From: Photobacterium sp. OFAV2-7
Lineage (GTDB): Bacteria > Pseudomonadota > Gammaproteobacteria > Enterobacterales > Vibrionaceae
NCBI RefSeq assembly: GCF_022347985.1
Contig: NZ_JAKRFQ010000002.1
Location: 1 to 58,620, forward strand
DNA: 58,620 nucleotides
Reading direction: 5' to 3'
Made by a program: the position numbers and the translations under genes. Positions 1 through 11,177 of the stretch are shown here, piece after piece. The notes beneath the pieces are model-generated. The model was not told the DNA's origin and searched no databases. It saw nothing but the letters and a program-made list of their open reading frames with translations. Numbering within the stretch: position 1 is the first letter of the stretch; each line of letters opens with the position of its first letter.

Positions 1-106
1 TAAGTATCCTGAAGGGTTGTTGGAGACTACGACGTAGATAGGCAGGGTGTGTAAGCGCTGTGAGGCGTTGAGCTAACCTGTACTAATTGCCCGTGAGGCT
101 TAACCA
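1..106 (+). rRNA. 23S ribosomal RNA, 3' end (partial)
   Basis: The window opens inside the last part of a 23S rRNA gene. The final bases, including the conserved end GTGAGGCTTAACC near 93-105, match the 3' end of enterobacterial and vibrio 23S rRNA. The 5' part lies outside the window. A 5S gene follows about 115 bases later, as in a normal rRNA operon. The exact 3' end is uncertain by a few bases. Confidence 0.93.
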
Positions 107-221
107 TACAACACCCAAGGGGTTTTTTACGGACTCCACGAACGCTTGAATGTAAGCGCGAGAACACTGGTCAGATTTTCCCAGATTGTATCTTCCGTCA
201 GTGACGTAAGATAAACGAATT

Positions 222-341
222 TGCTTGGCGACCATAGCATTATGGACCCACCTGATCCCATGCCGAACTCAGCAGTGAAACGTAATAGCGCCGATGGTAG
301 TGTGGGGTCTCCCCATGTGAGAGTAGGACATCGCCAGGCTT
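222..341 (+). rRNA. rrf: 5S ribosomal RNA
   Basis: A 120-base stretch aligns along its whole length with Escherichia coli 5S rRNA. It has the terminal helix pair TGCTTGGCG/CGCCAGGCT, the block CCCATGCCGAACTCAG near 255-272 and GCGCCGATGGTAGTGTGG near 288-305. It ends just before a strong terminator. It is the last rRNA of the operon that begins upstream of the window. Confidence 0.96.
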
Positions 342-352
342 CAAATATAGAG

Positions 353-382
353 AAAAGGCCACCTGAAAAGGTGGCCTTTTTT
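353..382 (+). terminator. rRNA operon terminator
   Basis: A 12-base stem (AAAAGGCCACCT with AGGTGGCCTTTT) around a GAAA loop runs directly into a T-rich tract. It lies 12 bases after the 5S gene and is a typical intrinsic terminator of the rRNA transcript. tRNA-Trp further downstream therefore probably has its own promoter. Confidence 0.9.
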
Positions 383-619
383 CGTTTTCCTGCCACCAAA
401 AAAGACCTATCCTCATCAGATCTCCTTGTATCGTGCATTGCCGATATTTCTACATTTCTACATAGTTGCTCTTGGTCTATTCATATTATGACTCGGTCTG
501 TTAATTGTTAAGCGATTGTTTTGTTTGTTTTTCTTGTTATCATTTTGTGCCTATAACGTATCAATAACAGGCTCTGAATAAAGGCGAAAACTACAAAGTA
601 AAGTCAATGAGGTTCAACT

Positions 620-745
620 ATGTCTGAGTTCGAAATGTTGGAAATGACAGCACTTGCCTGTCTGGGAATGGGAATGCTGGTTGTCGGTCCTGCAGTTGTG
701 GCGTTCGCCGTCTATAAGAAGAAAAAGGCACAAGCGGCATTGTAG
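620..745 (+). CDS. Small single-span membrane peptide, 41 aa, function unknown
   Basis: This short reading frame starts at ATG 620, with a weak GAGG-like site about 8 bases before it, and ends at TAG 743-745. The peptide has an acidic N-terminus (MSEFEMLEM), one hydrophobic segment of about 22 residues (roughly 10-32) and a basic end (YKKKKAQAAL). This is the layout of a single-pass inner-membrane peptide with the positive end in the cytoplasm. It lies between the 5S terminator and tRNA-Trp. I do not recognise a family. The membrane-like composition argues against a chance frame, but expression is inferred only. Confidence 0.55.
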   Translation: MSEFEMLEMTALACLGMGMLVVGPAVVAFAVYKKKKAQAAL

Positions 746-938
746 TCTGTGGATGAGTACCTTGAGAAAAATCAGAGATTGAACGCTAAATGAATGATTT
801 GATTGTTATCCGTGCATTTGGATGTAAATTTTCATTATTCTTGAATTAACTCTGGTAATTCTCTGCTAGCTGTATAAAATACTCATCACTTCCTAAGGAA
901 TGAGTTAAATTCTGGGAAGTCGCTGAAAACAGCACTAC

Positions 939-1015
<77 letters not shown>

Positions 1016-1021
1016 CATATA

Positions 1022-1049
1022 AAAGCCTCGACAGAAATGTCGGGGCTTT
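1022..1049 (+). terminator. Terminator after tRNA-Trp
   Basis: A 12-base stem (AAAGCCTCGACA with TGTCGGGGCTTT, one G-T pair) with a GAAA loop begins 6 bases after the tRNA CCA end. The T tract is short. Confidence 0.75.
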
Positions 1050-1177
1050 GCTGTATCTGGACTATGTGAAAGTTGTTCAAGGTCAACCCAAGTGGGTAAA
1101 CATGCATTTTACGCTTGTTGCTTCTGGGAATTACCGATAGCATACGACAGTTGTTACTGACAGCCATTGTTAGTAAC

Positions 1178-1231
1178 GGGTGATGGAGTTCCACCTTTAA
1201 CCGCTCGACTGAGATAATGACTCCTGCTGTA
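1178..1231 (+). promoter_or_regulatory. Fluoride riboswitch (crcB motif)
   Basis: The sequence contains the conserved blocks of the crcB fluoride aptamer in order: GGGTGATGGAGTTCCACC (1178-1195), the linker with AACCGC (1199-1204) and ATGACTCCTGC (1217-1227). It lies about 90 bases before a CLC gene of fluoride-exporter type, the classical partner of this aptamer. The match is by eye to the known consensus. A covariance-model search would settle it. Confidence 0.85.
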
Positions 1232-1284
1232 GTAGGATAGATCCGTCTATGGTGGGGCCCGGTCATTTGCCATAGCATCTATCC
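1222..1284 (+). promoter_or_regulatory. Possible expression platform of the fluoride riboswitch
   Basis: Two hairpins share bases and cannot coexist. One pairs TCCTGC (1222-1227), the 3' end of the aptamer, with GTAGGA (1232-1237). The other is a long stem pairing GGATAGAT plus CTATGG (1235-1252) with CCATAG plus ATCTATCC (1270-1284). No T run follows the long stem, so control of elongation or translation is more likely than simple intrinsic termination. This is inferred from base pairing only. Confidence 0.5.
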
Positions 1285-1318
1285 TTGAACATATTCCCGA
1301 ATGAGATAGAAACTTGGT

Positions 1319-2689
1319 ATGGCACACCCATTAAGCGCTAATCCTAAAATTTTTGTCCAGATCTTGAGATGGACACTCCTTATTATTCCTGTTGCTGTCA
1401 TTGTCGGCTCTCTAAATGCCTTTTTTCTGTGGATCCTTAATCTCGCCACTGAAACACGAATCGATAATGCGTGGTTGATTTACTTGTTGCCGCTTGCAGG
1501 TGTTGTCATTGTCTATTGCTACCGTAATCTTGGTAAGAACTCCGAAGGTGGCAATAACCTGATCATGGATGAGATCCATGAACCTGGCGCTGGTATCCCT
1601 ACACGCATGGGGCCGCTGGTATTAATCACGACAGTGATCACCCATTTGTTCGGCGGCTCAGCAGGGCGTGAAGGAACCGCAGTGCAGATCGGTGGGGCGA
1701 CAACACACTGGCTAGCCCGAGTGTTCAAGCTTAACGAAGCTGATACGCGTCTGATATTAATTGCCGGTGTGGCTGCCGGCTTTGGTGCGGTGTTTGGGAC
1801 GCCGCTGACAGGGGCGATATTTGCCCTTGAGGTACTGGCGATAGGACGTCTGCGCTACGATGCAATCATTCCTGCCTTGTTTGCCGCTATTCTTGCAGAT
1901 GTTGTATGCAGCGCGTGGGGAGCTCACCATACGCATTACCGGATAGACTTTCTTGAGACCATTACGTTGTTCGAGCATGCCATCAAAGTCGATATCGTGA
2001 TGATAGCGAAGATTGTGTTGGCAGCCGTTGCTTTTGGTTTGGCGGGGTACCTGTTTGGCGAGCTGACCCATGTGTTTAAGGACATCTTCAAGGCAACGTT
2101 GAAAAACCCTTACCTGATTGTTGTCGTGGGTGGTTTGATCGTCATTGGTGCGGTGCAGTGGATCGGTAACTATGACTATATCGGCCTCGGTGTTTATTCA
2201 AGCCGGGAAGGGGGAGTCAGTATCCTGAGTGCGTTTAGCGAAGGTGGTGCCGAGTGGTATAGCTGGTTGCTAAAACTACTACTGACAGCAATTACTCTGG
2301 CTGCCGGTTATAAAGGCGGTGAGGTAACTCCGCTGTTCTTTGTCGGGGCGACACTCGGCAATACCATGGCCTGGCTGTTGGGTGCCCCTGTCGATCTGTT
2401 TGCTGCGTTAGGGTTCCTGGCGGTGTTTGCCGCAGCCACCAATACACCACTGGCGTGTACCATTATGGGGATTGAGCTGTTTGGTGCCGAGCATATGCTG
2501 TATTTTGCTATTGCTTGTTATACCGCCTATTACTTTAGCGGCCATACTGGTATCTATTCTTCCCAAAGAGTGGCAGTGCCTAAGCTTTTCGATCTGGATG
2601 GAGCGCCGACAATTACCCATAAGTTAGGTGAGCTGAGAGATACGCATTCGTCCTTGCTTAAGACGGTGGTGAAAAAGTACACCAAATAA
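1319..2689 (+). CDS. CLC-family anion transporter, probable fluoride/proton antiporter (CLC-F type)
   Basis: This 456-residue, all-helical inner-membrane protein belongs to the CLC family and probably expels fluoride. The gating-glutamate motif is present as GREGT (Glu118), where chloride exchangers have GREGP. The anion-site motif GSGIP appears to be replaced by GGNNLI (residues 77-82). The inner proton glutamate position of Escherichia coli ClcA (Glu203) aligns with Val172 in IFALEVL. These substitutions are known for CLC-F antiporters. The fluoride riboswitch upstream supports the same substrate. General annotation would be 'voltage-gated chloride channel family'. It is a single gene followed by a terminator. 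Confidence 0.85.
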   Translation: MAHPLSANPKIFVQILRWTLLIIPVAVIVGSLNAFFLWILNLATETRIDNAWLIYLLPLAGVVIVYCYRNLGKNSEGGNNLIMDEIHEPGAGIPTRMGPLVLITTVITHLFGGSAGREGTAVQIGGATTHWLARVFKLNEADTRLILIAGVAAGFGAVFGTPLTGAIFALEVLAIGRLRYDAIIPALFAAILADVVCSAWGAHHTHYRIDFLETITLFEHAIKVDIVMIAKIVLAAVAFGLAGYLFGELTHVFKDIFKATLKNPYLIVVVGGLIVIGAVQWIGNYDYIGLGVYSSREGGVSILSAFSEGGAEWYSWLLKLLLTAITLAAGYKGGEVTPLFFVGATLGNTMAWLLGAPVDLFAALGFLAVFAAATNTPLACTIMGIELFGAEHMLYFAIACYTAYYFSGHTGIYSSQRVAVPKLFDLDGAPTITHKLGELRDTHSSLLKTVVKKYTK

Positions 2690-2692
2690 TTA

Positions 2693-2723
2693 TCGGGCCG
2701 CATGACAGTGCGGCCCGAGTTGT
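2693..2723 (+). terminator. Terminator after the CLC gene
   Basis: A perfect 10-base stem (TCGGGCCGCA with TGCGGCCCGA) with a 6-base loop starts 4 bases after the stop codon and is followed by GTTGTTTTT. Confidence 0.85.
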
Positions 2724-2797
2724 TTTTACATTCGTTAAACATTTTCTGTCGATTGCACTTGCTGCTGATAGCCTGCTTACCTATACTCTTCACTCAA

Positions 2798-2878
2798 CTT
2801 GTCGGAGTGCCAACTGGCTGAGACCGCATTGCGGGATCCGTAGAACCTGATCGGGCTAATACCTGCGAAGGGAACAAG
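2798..2878 (+). promoter_or_regulatory. TPP riboswitch (THI element)
   Basis: The thiamin pyrophosphate aptamer is complete. P1 pairs CTTGT (2798-2802) with ACAAG (2874-2878). The conserved CTGAGA lies at 2818-2823, and ACCTGATCGGGCTAATACC followed by GCGAAGGGA fills 2845-2873. It precedes the thiCEFSGH operon by about 150 bases and should lower its expression when thiamin pyrophosphate is plentiful. The spacer contains a long hairpin (about 2896-2931, with TTTATG/CATAAA in its tip) and no T run, so the mechanism is not obvious. Confidence 0.97.
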
Positions 2879-2926
2879 AGAAAAATCTTCTGTTTAGCTG
2901 CACCTTTATGATCCATAAAACTGTAG

Positions 2927-4950
<2,024 letters not shown>

Positions 4951-4951
<1 letters not shown>

Positions 4952-6201
4952 TGAGCTCTTTATGTTTACCCGATAGTTTAACGCCACTGCTGATGCATGT
5001 GGAACCTTTGCTTGCCGCGGCTGATAAATACCAGCTGGGCGAGCAGGTGAGTGTGGAGTGGAGCGAGTCGGAGACTGTCGATATTCAAATCGAAGAGCGT
5101 CAGTTCAGCTTGGTGTTTAATCAGGCTGAGGCTGATATTGCCGGTTATAAGGTGCTGGATCAGTGGATTGCACCTTATCCGGAACTTTGCGAGATACAGC
5201 AGCAAGTGGCTGCTGACCCGTCTTTGGTGATTTGCGGTTTGCCGACCGAAAAGGGCTGTGTCGATATCTGGCACCACAATGGCGAGGCGAGAGCCGTCTA
5301 TTGCCACCACGCCGGTGCCAGTGAACCACAGCGTGCCATGTTGCTGGCAGCACTGGCGCTGGATTATCCGCTGGAAGATGCGGTCACGCTGTCCCGAGCT
5401 CATGCTCGAGGCTATTTTGAAAGTCATGCGGATGGCTATGGTGAAACGGGCTGGCCAATGACGCGAGAGCTGTTCCCGCGTCCGCTCACGGCCAATCATC
5501 AGGAAGTGGATGAACTGGGCTGGAGCAGCAAGGAAGTGGCCGTCGCGCCCTTTGTCGCGACAGACCCTGCCAAGCTGGCACTGTATCCGGTAGTGGATTC
5601 GGCGGAGTGGGTGGAGCGCTTGCTATCGATGGGAGTGACCACCACTCAGCTGCGGATCAAGGATCCGGCCGAGCCGACTCTGGAAGCCCAGGTTAAGCAA
5701 ATCATTGCTGCCGGAAACCAGCATCAGGCCCAGGTGTATGTGAATGATTACTGGCAGTTGGCCATCAAACATCAGGCCTACGGGGTCCACCTTGGGCAGG
5801 AAGATTTGGAAACGGCTGATTTGCAGGCAATCCAGCAGGCCGGTTTGCGCCTGGGTCTGTCGACCCATGGCTATTATGAAATTTTGCGGGCGGTCGAGTT
5901 CGCGCCGAGTTATATCGCGCTGGGACATATCTTCCCGACCACGACCAAAGAGATGCCGTCCAAGCCACAGGGGCTGAATCGTCTGGCGCTATACCAGAAG
6001 CTGATTGGTGATCAGTTCCCTACCGTGGCCATTGGCGGCATTGACTTGGCTCGGGCTGAAAAAGTCTGGCGCACCGGTGTCAGCAGCGTGGCGGTGGTTC
6101 GCGCGGTGACTCAGGCCGACGATACCCAGGCTGCGGTTGACGCCTTTAATCAGTTGTTGGTTCGCCATGAGCATACCAAGGGTGGTGATGATGCTCAGTG
6201 A
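4951..6201 (+). CDS. thiE: Thiamin-phosphate synthase ThiE with a long N-terminal extension
   Basis: ThiE joins HMP pyrophosphate and thiazole phosphate to make thiamin phosphate. Residues about 210-405 carry the family motifs: [43 protein letters not shown] and AIGGI. The protein has 416 residues, about twice Escherichia coli ThiE (211). The first 200 residues are an extra domain. Its end, [18 protein letters not shown] then RAHARGYFE, resembles the C-terminal helices of the HMP-phosphate kinase ThiD, so it may be a degenerate ThiD-like remnant; that is inference. The start overlaps the thiC stop (TAATG). thiD itself is not in this operon. Confidence 0.92.
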
Positions 6202-6952
6202 TCAGGCGTTTCTACGCTATAACCGCCAGATCATGCTGCCTGAGATCGGCGAGCAGGGTCAGCAGTTATTGGTTGAAGCGCAGGTGTTACTGGTCGGTGC
6301 CGGCGGGCTGGGTTCGGCGGCTGCGCTGTATCTGGCCGGGGCCGGTGTCGGCAATATTATTATTGCTGACGATGACGAGGTCGACAGCTCGAACCTGCAG
6401 CGTCAGGTGATCTACCGTGACAGCCATCAGGGACAGAGCAAGGTACAGGCGGCGGCAGAACAGCTCAAGGCGCTGAATCCGCATATCCGGGTTCGCCCGG
6501 TTCAGGCTCGGCTTGCTGATCAGAGACTGGCGATGGAAGTAGCGCTGGCAGATGTCGTGCTCGACTGCTCCGATAACCTTGAAACGCGCCATGCTGTCAA
6601 CCGGGCCTGTTTTCGTGCCAACAAGGCATTGATTTCAGGCGCTGCCATTCGTTGGCAGGGACAACTGATGGCTTTTGATTTTCGCCAGGGCCTGGGGCCT
6701 TGTTATCACTGCCTGTTTCCCTGGCAGCCGGATGCCCCGCAAGAGCCGCAGAACTGTAGTAATTCAGGCATTGCCGGTCCGGTTGTCGGCATGATGGGAA
6801 CCATGCAGGCGCTGGAGGCTATCAAGCTGATTACTGGTGCCGGAGAGGTTGCCTTTGGCGCCTTGCAGCAATTCGACGGGCTGACGATGGCATGGCAGAG
6901 GTTCAATCTTGCCCAAGATAAACGTTGCCCGGTGTGTGGCACAGGAGAATAA
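6188..6952 (+). CDS. thiF: Sulfur carrier adenylyltransferase ThiF
   Basis: ThiF adenylates the C-terminal glycine of ThiS so that sulfur can be loaded for thiazole synthesis. Visible motifs are the nucleotide loop GAGGLGS (residues 37-43), [21 protein letters not shown], and two zinc cysteine pairs (CYHC and CPVC). It is an E1-like/MoeB-family protein of about 254 residues. Two adjacent ATGs (6188, 6191) follow AAGGGTGGTG, and the gene overlaps the end of thiE by 14 bases, suggesting translational coupling. An upstream in-frame start at 6137 lies deep in thiE and is less likely. Confidence 0.94.
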   Translation: MMLSDQAFLRYNRQIMLPEIGEQGQQLLVEAQVLLVGAGGLGSAAALYLAGAGVGNIIIADDDEVDSSNLQRQVIYRDSHQGQSKVQAAAEQLKALNPHIRVRPVQARLADQRLAMEVALADVVLDCSDNLETRHAVNRACFRANKALISGAAIRWQGQLMAFDFRQGLGPCYHCLFPWQPDAPQEPQNCSNSGIAGPVVGMMGTMQALEAIKLITGAGEVAFGALQQFDGLTMAWQRFNLAQDKRCPVCGTGE

Positions 6953-6958
6953 CGAATT

Positions 6959-7180
6959 ATGACAGACACAACATCCGTCATTCAGGTACAAGTCAATGAC
7001 AAACCTGTGAGGTGCCTGGAAGGACAGAGTCTGACAGCGTTGCTAACTACGTTGGACATGCCGTTGCAGGCAACAGCGGTGGCGCTGAATGATGATATTG
7101 TTGCCCGCAGCGAGTGGGACAGCACATTACTGAATACGGGCGATCGTATTGCTTTATTCCAAGCTATTGCCGGAGGCTAA
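6959..7180 (+). CDS. thiS: Sulfur carrier protein ThiS
   Basis: ThiS is a small ubiquitin-fold protein that carries sulfur as a C-terminal thiocarboxylate to the thiazole synthase. The 73-residue product ends in the required diglycine (AIAGG), exactly where ThiF acts. It sits between thiF (6-base gap, AGGAGAA site) and thiG (no gap). Confidence 0.95.
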   Translation: MTDTTSVIQVQVNDKPVRCLEGQSLTALLTTLDMPLQATAVALNDDIVARSEWDSTLLNTGDRIALFQAIAGG

Positions 7181-7951
7181 ATGCTTACTATTGCAGACAA
7201 GACGTTTTCATCCCGCCTGTTTACCGGCACGGGAAAATATGCCAACAGTCAGGCAATGGCGGACTCTATTATTGCTTCCGAGTCAGAACTGGTCACTATG
7301 GCCTTAAAGCGGGTCGATATCGAAAATCGTGACGATGATATTTTGGCTCCTCTTGTGGCTGCCGGGGTGAACTTGCTACCTAATACCTCGGGCGCAAAGA
7401 ATGCAAAAGAAGCCGTATTTGCCGCCAAATTGGCGCGCGAAGCGCTGGGAACAAATTGGCTGAAGCTGGAAATTCACCCGGACCCTAAATACCTGATGCC
7501 CGATCCGATTGAAACCCTGGCAGCCGCTGAAGAATTGGTGCGTGAAGGCTTTATCGTATTGCCTTATTGCCATGCCGATCCTGTGTTGTGTAAACGGCTG
7601 GAAGAGGCCGGTTGTGCTGCGGTGATGCCGCTTGGGGCACCGATAGGTTCCAACAAAGGATTGGCATCGCGTGACTTTTTGGAAATCATTATCGATCAGG
7701 CGCGGGTGCCGGTAATAGTCGATGCCGGTATTGGTGCTCCTTCCCATGCCGCCGAAGCGATGGAGATGGGGGCTGATGCGGTGTTGGTAAATACCGCGAT
7801 TGCGGCCGCGGCCGACCCGGTAGCCATGGGCAAGGCCTTCAAGCTGGCTGTTGAAAGTGGTCGCATGGCCTATGAAGCAGGGCTGGCCGGTACGGTTAAC
7901 CATGCGATAGCCTCCAGCCCGCTGACGGCTTTTTTGGATCAGAGCGCATAG
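7181..7951 (+). CDS. thiG: Thiazole synthase ThiG
   Basis: ThiG builds the thiazole phosphate ring from deoxyxylulose phosphate, dehydroglycine and ThiS-bound sulfur. The 256-residue TIM-barrel protein has the catalytic lysine (Lys95, in [10 protein letters not shown]) and the phosphate-binding segments [11 protein letters not shown] and [23 protein letters not shown] follows the thiS stop directly, so ThiS and ThiG are probably made in a coupled way. In this organism dehydroglycine would come from ThiH, encoded next. Confidence 0.97.
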   Translation: MLTIADKTFSSRLFTGTGKYANSQAMADSIIASESELVTMALKRVDIENRDDDILAPLVAAGVNLLPNTSGAKNAKEAVFAAKLAREALGTNWLKLEIHPDPKYLMPDPIETLAAAEELVREGFIVLPYCHADPVLCKRLEEAGCAAVMPLGAPIGSNKGLASRDFLEIIIDQARVPVIVDAGIGAPSHAAEAMEMGADAVLVNTAIAAAADPVAMGKAFKLAVESGRMAYEAGLAGTVNHAIASSPLTAFLDQSA

Positions 7952-7960
7952 GGGAGCGGC

Positions 7961-9073
7961 ATGAGTTACGTTGATGTCTGGAAGCAGCTTGAGTGGGATG
8001 ATATCCGATTGTCGATTTACAGCAAAACGGCGTCGGATGTCGAGCGTGCCCTGCGTAAGCCCAAGCGTGATTTGGAGGATTTCAAGGCCTTGATTTCTCC
8101 GGCGGCCGAACCCTATCTGGAACAAATGGCGCAGCAGTCGGCTGCGCTGACCCGCAAGCGGTTCGGTCATACGATTTCCTTTTATGTGCCGCTCTATCTG
8201 TCGAACCTGTGTGCCAATGCCTGTACCTATTGCGGTTTTTCGATGGAGAACCGGATCAAGCGCCGGACATTGAGTAAGTCTGAAATCGCCCGAGAATGTC
8301 AGGCTATCAAAGCGATGAATTTTGATAGCGTGCTGCTGGTGACCGGCGAGCATGAGCGTAAGGTCGGGATGGCGTATTTCCGTGAAGCGGTGCCGGCGGT
8401 CAAAGAGCAGTTCAGCTACCTGGCCATGGAAGTTCAGCCGCTGGATCAGGATGAGTATGCCGAGCTGAAAACCTTGGGGTTGGACGCCGTGATGGTATAC
8501 CAGGAGACCTACAGTGCATCAACTTATGCCGAGCATCATTTACGTGGCAACAAAATGGACTTTGAATACCGGCTGGAAACACCGGATCGCCTGGCGAAAG
8601 CCGGGATTGATAAGATAGGCATTGGCGCCCTGATCGGATTGGAAGAGTGGCGCACGGATTGTTTCTATGTCGCCAGTCACCTCGACTACCTTGAGCGTAC
8701 CTACTGGCAGACCCGCTATTCTATCTCGTTTCCACGCCTGAGGCCTTGTGAAGGGGGCCTGCAGCCCAAGTCCGTTATGGATGATCGCCAACTGGTACAG
8801 CTGATTTGTGCCTACCGTCTGTTTAATCCGGAAGTCGAGCTATCACTGTCGACCCGAGAGTCACCACAGTTCCGAGATAATGCCTTGCCGTTAGGGGTAA
8901 CCAGTATGTCTGCTGGCTCGAAAACGCAACCGGGCGGCTATGCCGATGACGAGCCGGAACTGGAGCAGTTCTCGATCAGTGATGAGCGTTCGGCTGCTGC
9001 CGTGGCAGAGGCGGTTAAAAAGCATGGTTTCGAGGTGGTGTGGAAGGACTGGCACCATGCCTACTCGGGCTAG
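7961..9073 (+). CDS. thiH: 2-iminoacetate synthase (tyrosine lyase) ThiH
   Basis: ThiH is a radical-SAM enzyme that cleaves tyrosine to dehydroglycine and p-cresol for the thiazole ring. The cluster-binding motif is CANACTYC (Cys84, Cys88, Cys91). The 370-residue length matches the family. It starts 9 bases after thiG behind a GGGGAG site and is the last gene of the operon. ThiH rather than ThiO indicates a route typical of enterics and vibrios that works without oxygen. Confidence 0.96.
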   Translation: MSYVDVWKQLEWDDIRLSIYSKTASDVERALRKPKRDLEDFKALISPAAEPYLEQMAQQSAALTRKRFGHTISFYVPLYLSNLCANACTYCGFSMENRIKRRTLSKSEIARECQAIKAMNFDSVLLVTGEHERKVGMAYFREAVPAVKEQFSYLAMEVQPLDQDEYAELKTLGLDAVMVYQETYSASTYAEHHLRGNKMDFEYRLETPDRLAKAGIDKIGIGALIGLEEWRTDCFYVASHLDYLERTYWQTRYSISFPRLRPCEGGLQPKSVMDDRQLVQLICAYRLFNPEVELSLSTRESPQFRDNALPLGVTSMSAGSKTQPGGYADDEPELEQFSISDERSAAAVAEAVKKHGFEVVWKDWHHAYSG

Positions 9074-9182
9074 CGGACTGTTGTTATTTGGCTCTATATC
9101 GGCATCGAAAGTGCTCATTTATATCTATAAACTCCGCGCTTTCTCTTTGCTCTAGAGCCAAATCCTGAACAGCTTATATGAT

Positions 9183-9206
9183 AACGCCCGCGAGAATGCG
9201 GGCGTT
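9183..9206. terminator. Hairpin between convergent thiH and aminopeptidase genes
   Basis: A perfect 9-base stem (AACGCCCGC with GCGGGCGTT) with a 6-base loop lies between two genes that face each other. The flanks are only weakly T-rich, so it may act on either strand with modest efficiency. Confidence 0.6.
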
Positions 9207-9233
9207 GTGGTATCTACAGCTTGAGATGAGCTG

Positions 9234-11021
9234 TTAGCGCTTAAGCGGTGCAGTTGCCTGTGCCAGCCAAGCCAGATCGTCGCCTTCCAATGCCGGGCTG
9301 ATCGCCTCGAATACTGTCTTGTGGTAGTTATTCAGCCATGCCAGTTCGACATCTGTCAGCAGATCAATATCAACCAGACGACGGTCAATCGGAGCGCGGG
9401 TCAGTGACTCAAAGCCCATCACCGTCATATCGCCAGCGGTTTCCACTTCAACAACCAGTTCTAGGTTCTCGATACGGATACCAAAGGCATCGGCGCGGTA
9501 GTAACCCGGCTCGTTCGATAGCACCATACCCGGTAGCAGGGCAGTTGGGTTGTGTACTTTGGCAATGCGCTGCGGGCCTTCGTGGACACTCAGGAAGTGG
9601 CCGACACCGTGACCGGTACCGTGGTCATAGTCAAAACCGTGTGCCCATAGGTGCTGGCGAGCCAGTGCATCGAGCTGGGAGCCGGTGGTGCCTTTCGGGA
9701 ACCGGGCCGTAGCCAGGGCAATATGGCCTTTCAGTACCAAGGTGAAAGTTTGTTTGACCTCGTCACCCGGTTGGCCGATAGCGATGGTACGGGTAATATC
9801 CGTTGTACCGTCTGGGTACTGGCCGCCTGAATCGACCAGGTAGACATTGTCCATTTCCAGAACGCTTGGCTCCGGCTGGTTCAGGTGATTGTAGTGACAC
9901 ATGGCAGCATTGCCGCCGGCGGCCGAAATTGTATCGAAGCTCACATCGGTACAGCTGGTGTCCTGAATACGGAACTGCCACAGCTTGTCAGACAGCGTAC
10001 CTTCGTCCAGCAGGTTACCTGCTGCAACCTGGGCATCAACCCATGCCAAGAACTTGGAGACAGCGACACCATCGCGAATATGACAGGCTTTCATGCCGGC
10101 AATTTCAGTCGGGTTTTTCGCCGCTTTTGGTAGCAGGCAAGGATCCGCAGCTTCAATCAGGTTGGCACCTGCTGTACGCAGTACCTGAGCGGCCCAGGCG
10201 TTGCTGGTCGCCGGGTCAATCAATACCTGTTTGCCGTTCAGAGACTGAAGTCCCGCTTCCAGTGCTTCTGGCTTATGGATACGGACACCTTCACCGACAT
10301 GGGCGGCAAATTCTGCTGGCAGACGCGCCGGGTCGATGTAGAAGTCAACGCTCTCGTCAGCATGGATAATCGCTGTTGATAGCAATACCGGCAGGCTCGG
10401 TACATCGCTGCCGCGGATATTCAGCAGCCAGGCAATGCTGTCTACCTGAGTCAGCAGGGCCGCTTCGGCTTTTTGTTTTTTCAGCTCGGTTGCAATGCTG
10501 CTGCGCTTGTCGGCGCTGCTCTGGCCCACGAAATCCAGACCCATCAGTTTTGCATCGGACAGGGTCGCTGCCGGACGGTCATGCCACAGGGTATCGATAG
10601 GGTTGGCATCAACACAAACAAGCTCAAGGGCTCCGGCCAGGCTTTCGGTGGTGCGAGCCAGCCAGGCACCGCTGTGCAGGCGGGCATCAATAGCCACTTT
10701 GCTGCCAGCGGCCAGGTTATCCTGAGTCCACTGGACCGGTGGCTCGTCAATCAGATGGCGGTATTCGAAAACGTCGCCCGGTACTTGCTTACGGACCTGA
10801 ACAACATAGCGACCGTCAACAAATACAGCTGCTTTTTCACGCGTGATCACCGCCATACCGGCCGATCCCGTAAAGCCTGTTGCCCACAGCAAACGTTCGT
10901 TATGGGCCGGGATATATTCGCCGAGGTATTCATCTTCATGAGGAATAAGCAAAGCGTCTAGCTGGTTGTCGGCCAACCACTGGCGGATCTGCTCAACACG
11001 TTGTGAGATAACTTCTTGCAT
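9234..11021 (-). CDS. Xaa-Pro aminopeptidase (M24B, long APP1-type)
   Basis: This cytoplasmic metallopeptidase removes the N-terminal residue before proline. The 595-residue protein resembles eukaryotic APP1 rather than the shorter Escherichia coli PepP (441). It has two creatinase-like N-terminal domains and a C-terminal pita-bread domain with the dimetal ligands Asp397 and Asp408 (DSGGQYPDGTTD), His471 (HGTGHGVGHF), Glu504 (NEPGYY) and Glu518 (IENLE). I chose ATG at 11021, with AAGGAAC about 7 bases before it, over an upstream start that adds 22 unlikely residues. It appears to be transcribed alone. Confidence 0.93.
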   Translation of the reverse strand: MQEVISQRVEQIRQWLADNQLDALLIPHEDEYLGEYIPAHNERLLWATGFTGSAGMAVITREKAAVFVDGRYVVQVRKQVPGDVFEYRHLIDEPPVQWTQDNLAAGSKVAIDARLHSGAWLARTTESLAGALELVCVDANPIDTLWHDRPAATLSDAKLMGLDFVGQSSADKRSSIATELKKQKAEAALLTQVDSIAWLLNIRGSDVPSLPVLLSTAIIHADESVDFYIDPARLPAEFAAHVGEGVRIHKPEALEAGLQSLNGKQVLIDPATSNAWAAQVLRTAGANLIEAADPCLLPKAAKNPTEIAGMKACHIRDGVAVSKFLAWVDAQVAAGNLLDEGTLSDKLWQFRIQDTSCTDVSFDTISAAGGNAAMCHYNHLNQPEPSVLEMDNVYLVDSGGQYPDGTTDITRTIAIGQPGDEVKQTFTLVLKGHIALATARFPKGTTGSQLDALARQHLWAHGFDYDHGTGHGVGHFLSVHEGPQRIAKVHNPTALLPGMVLSNEPGYYRADAFGIRIENLELVVEVETAGDMTVMGFESLTRAPIDRRLVDIDLLTDVELAWLNNYHKTVFEAISPALEGDDLAWLAQATAPLKR

Positions 11022-11088
11022 GTTTTGAGGTTCCTTGTTTTTGCCGCCGTCTGAATGACGGAATGAATGCCAACCTGAAGAAATCAAA

Positions 11089-11122
11089 GCAAGGCGACGA
11101 GTAATGAGACAGGTTGCCTTGC
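11089..11122 (-). terminator. Terminator after the LysR gene
   Basis: On the minus strand GCAAGGCAAC pairs with GTCGCCTTGC (one G-T pair) around a 14-base loop, followed by TTTGATTTCTT. It lies between the LysR gene and the aminopeptidase gene, both on the minus strand. Confidence 0.6.
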
Positions 11123-11177
11123 ACTGAGTTGTTCAGGCTGCGGCCATAACGTTAGCGCTTTTGCAAGTCGGCTGCAA

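Noticed and set aside
221-511. Frames on both strands over the 5S gene and its terminator
   Set aside because: They translate rRNA and terminator sequence.
7376-8353. 325-residue minus-strand frame across thiG and thiH
   Set aside because: Fully antisense to two conserved genes; composition rich in His/Arg/Gln as expected of a shadow frame.
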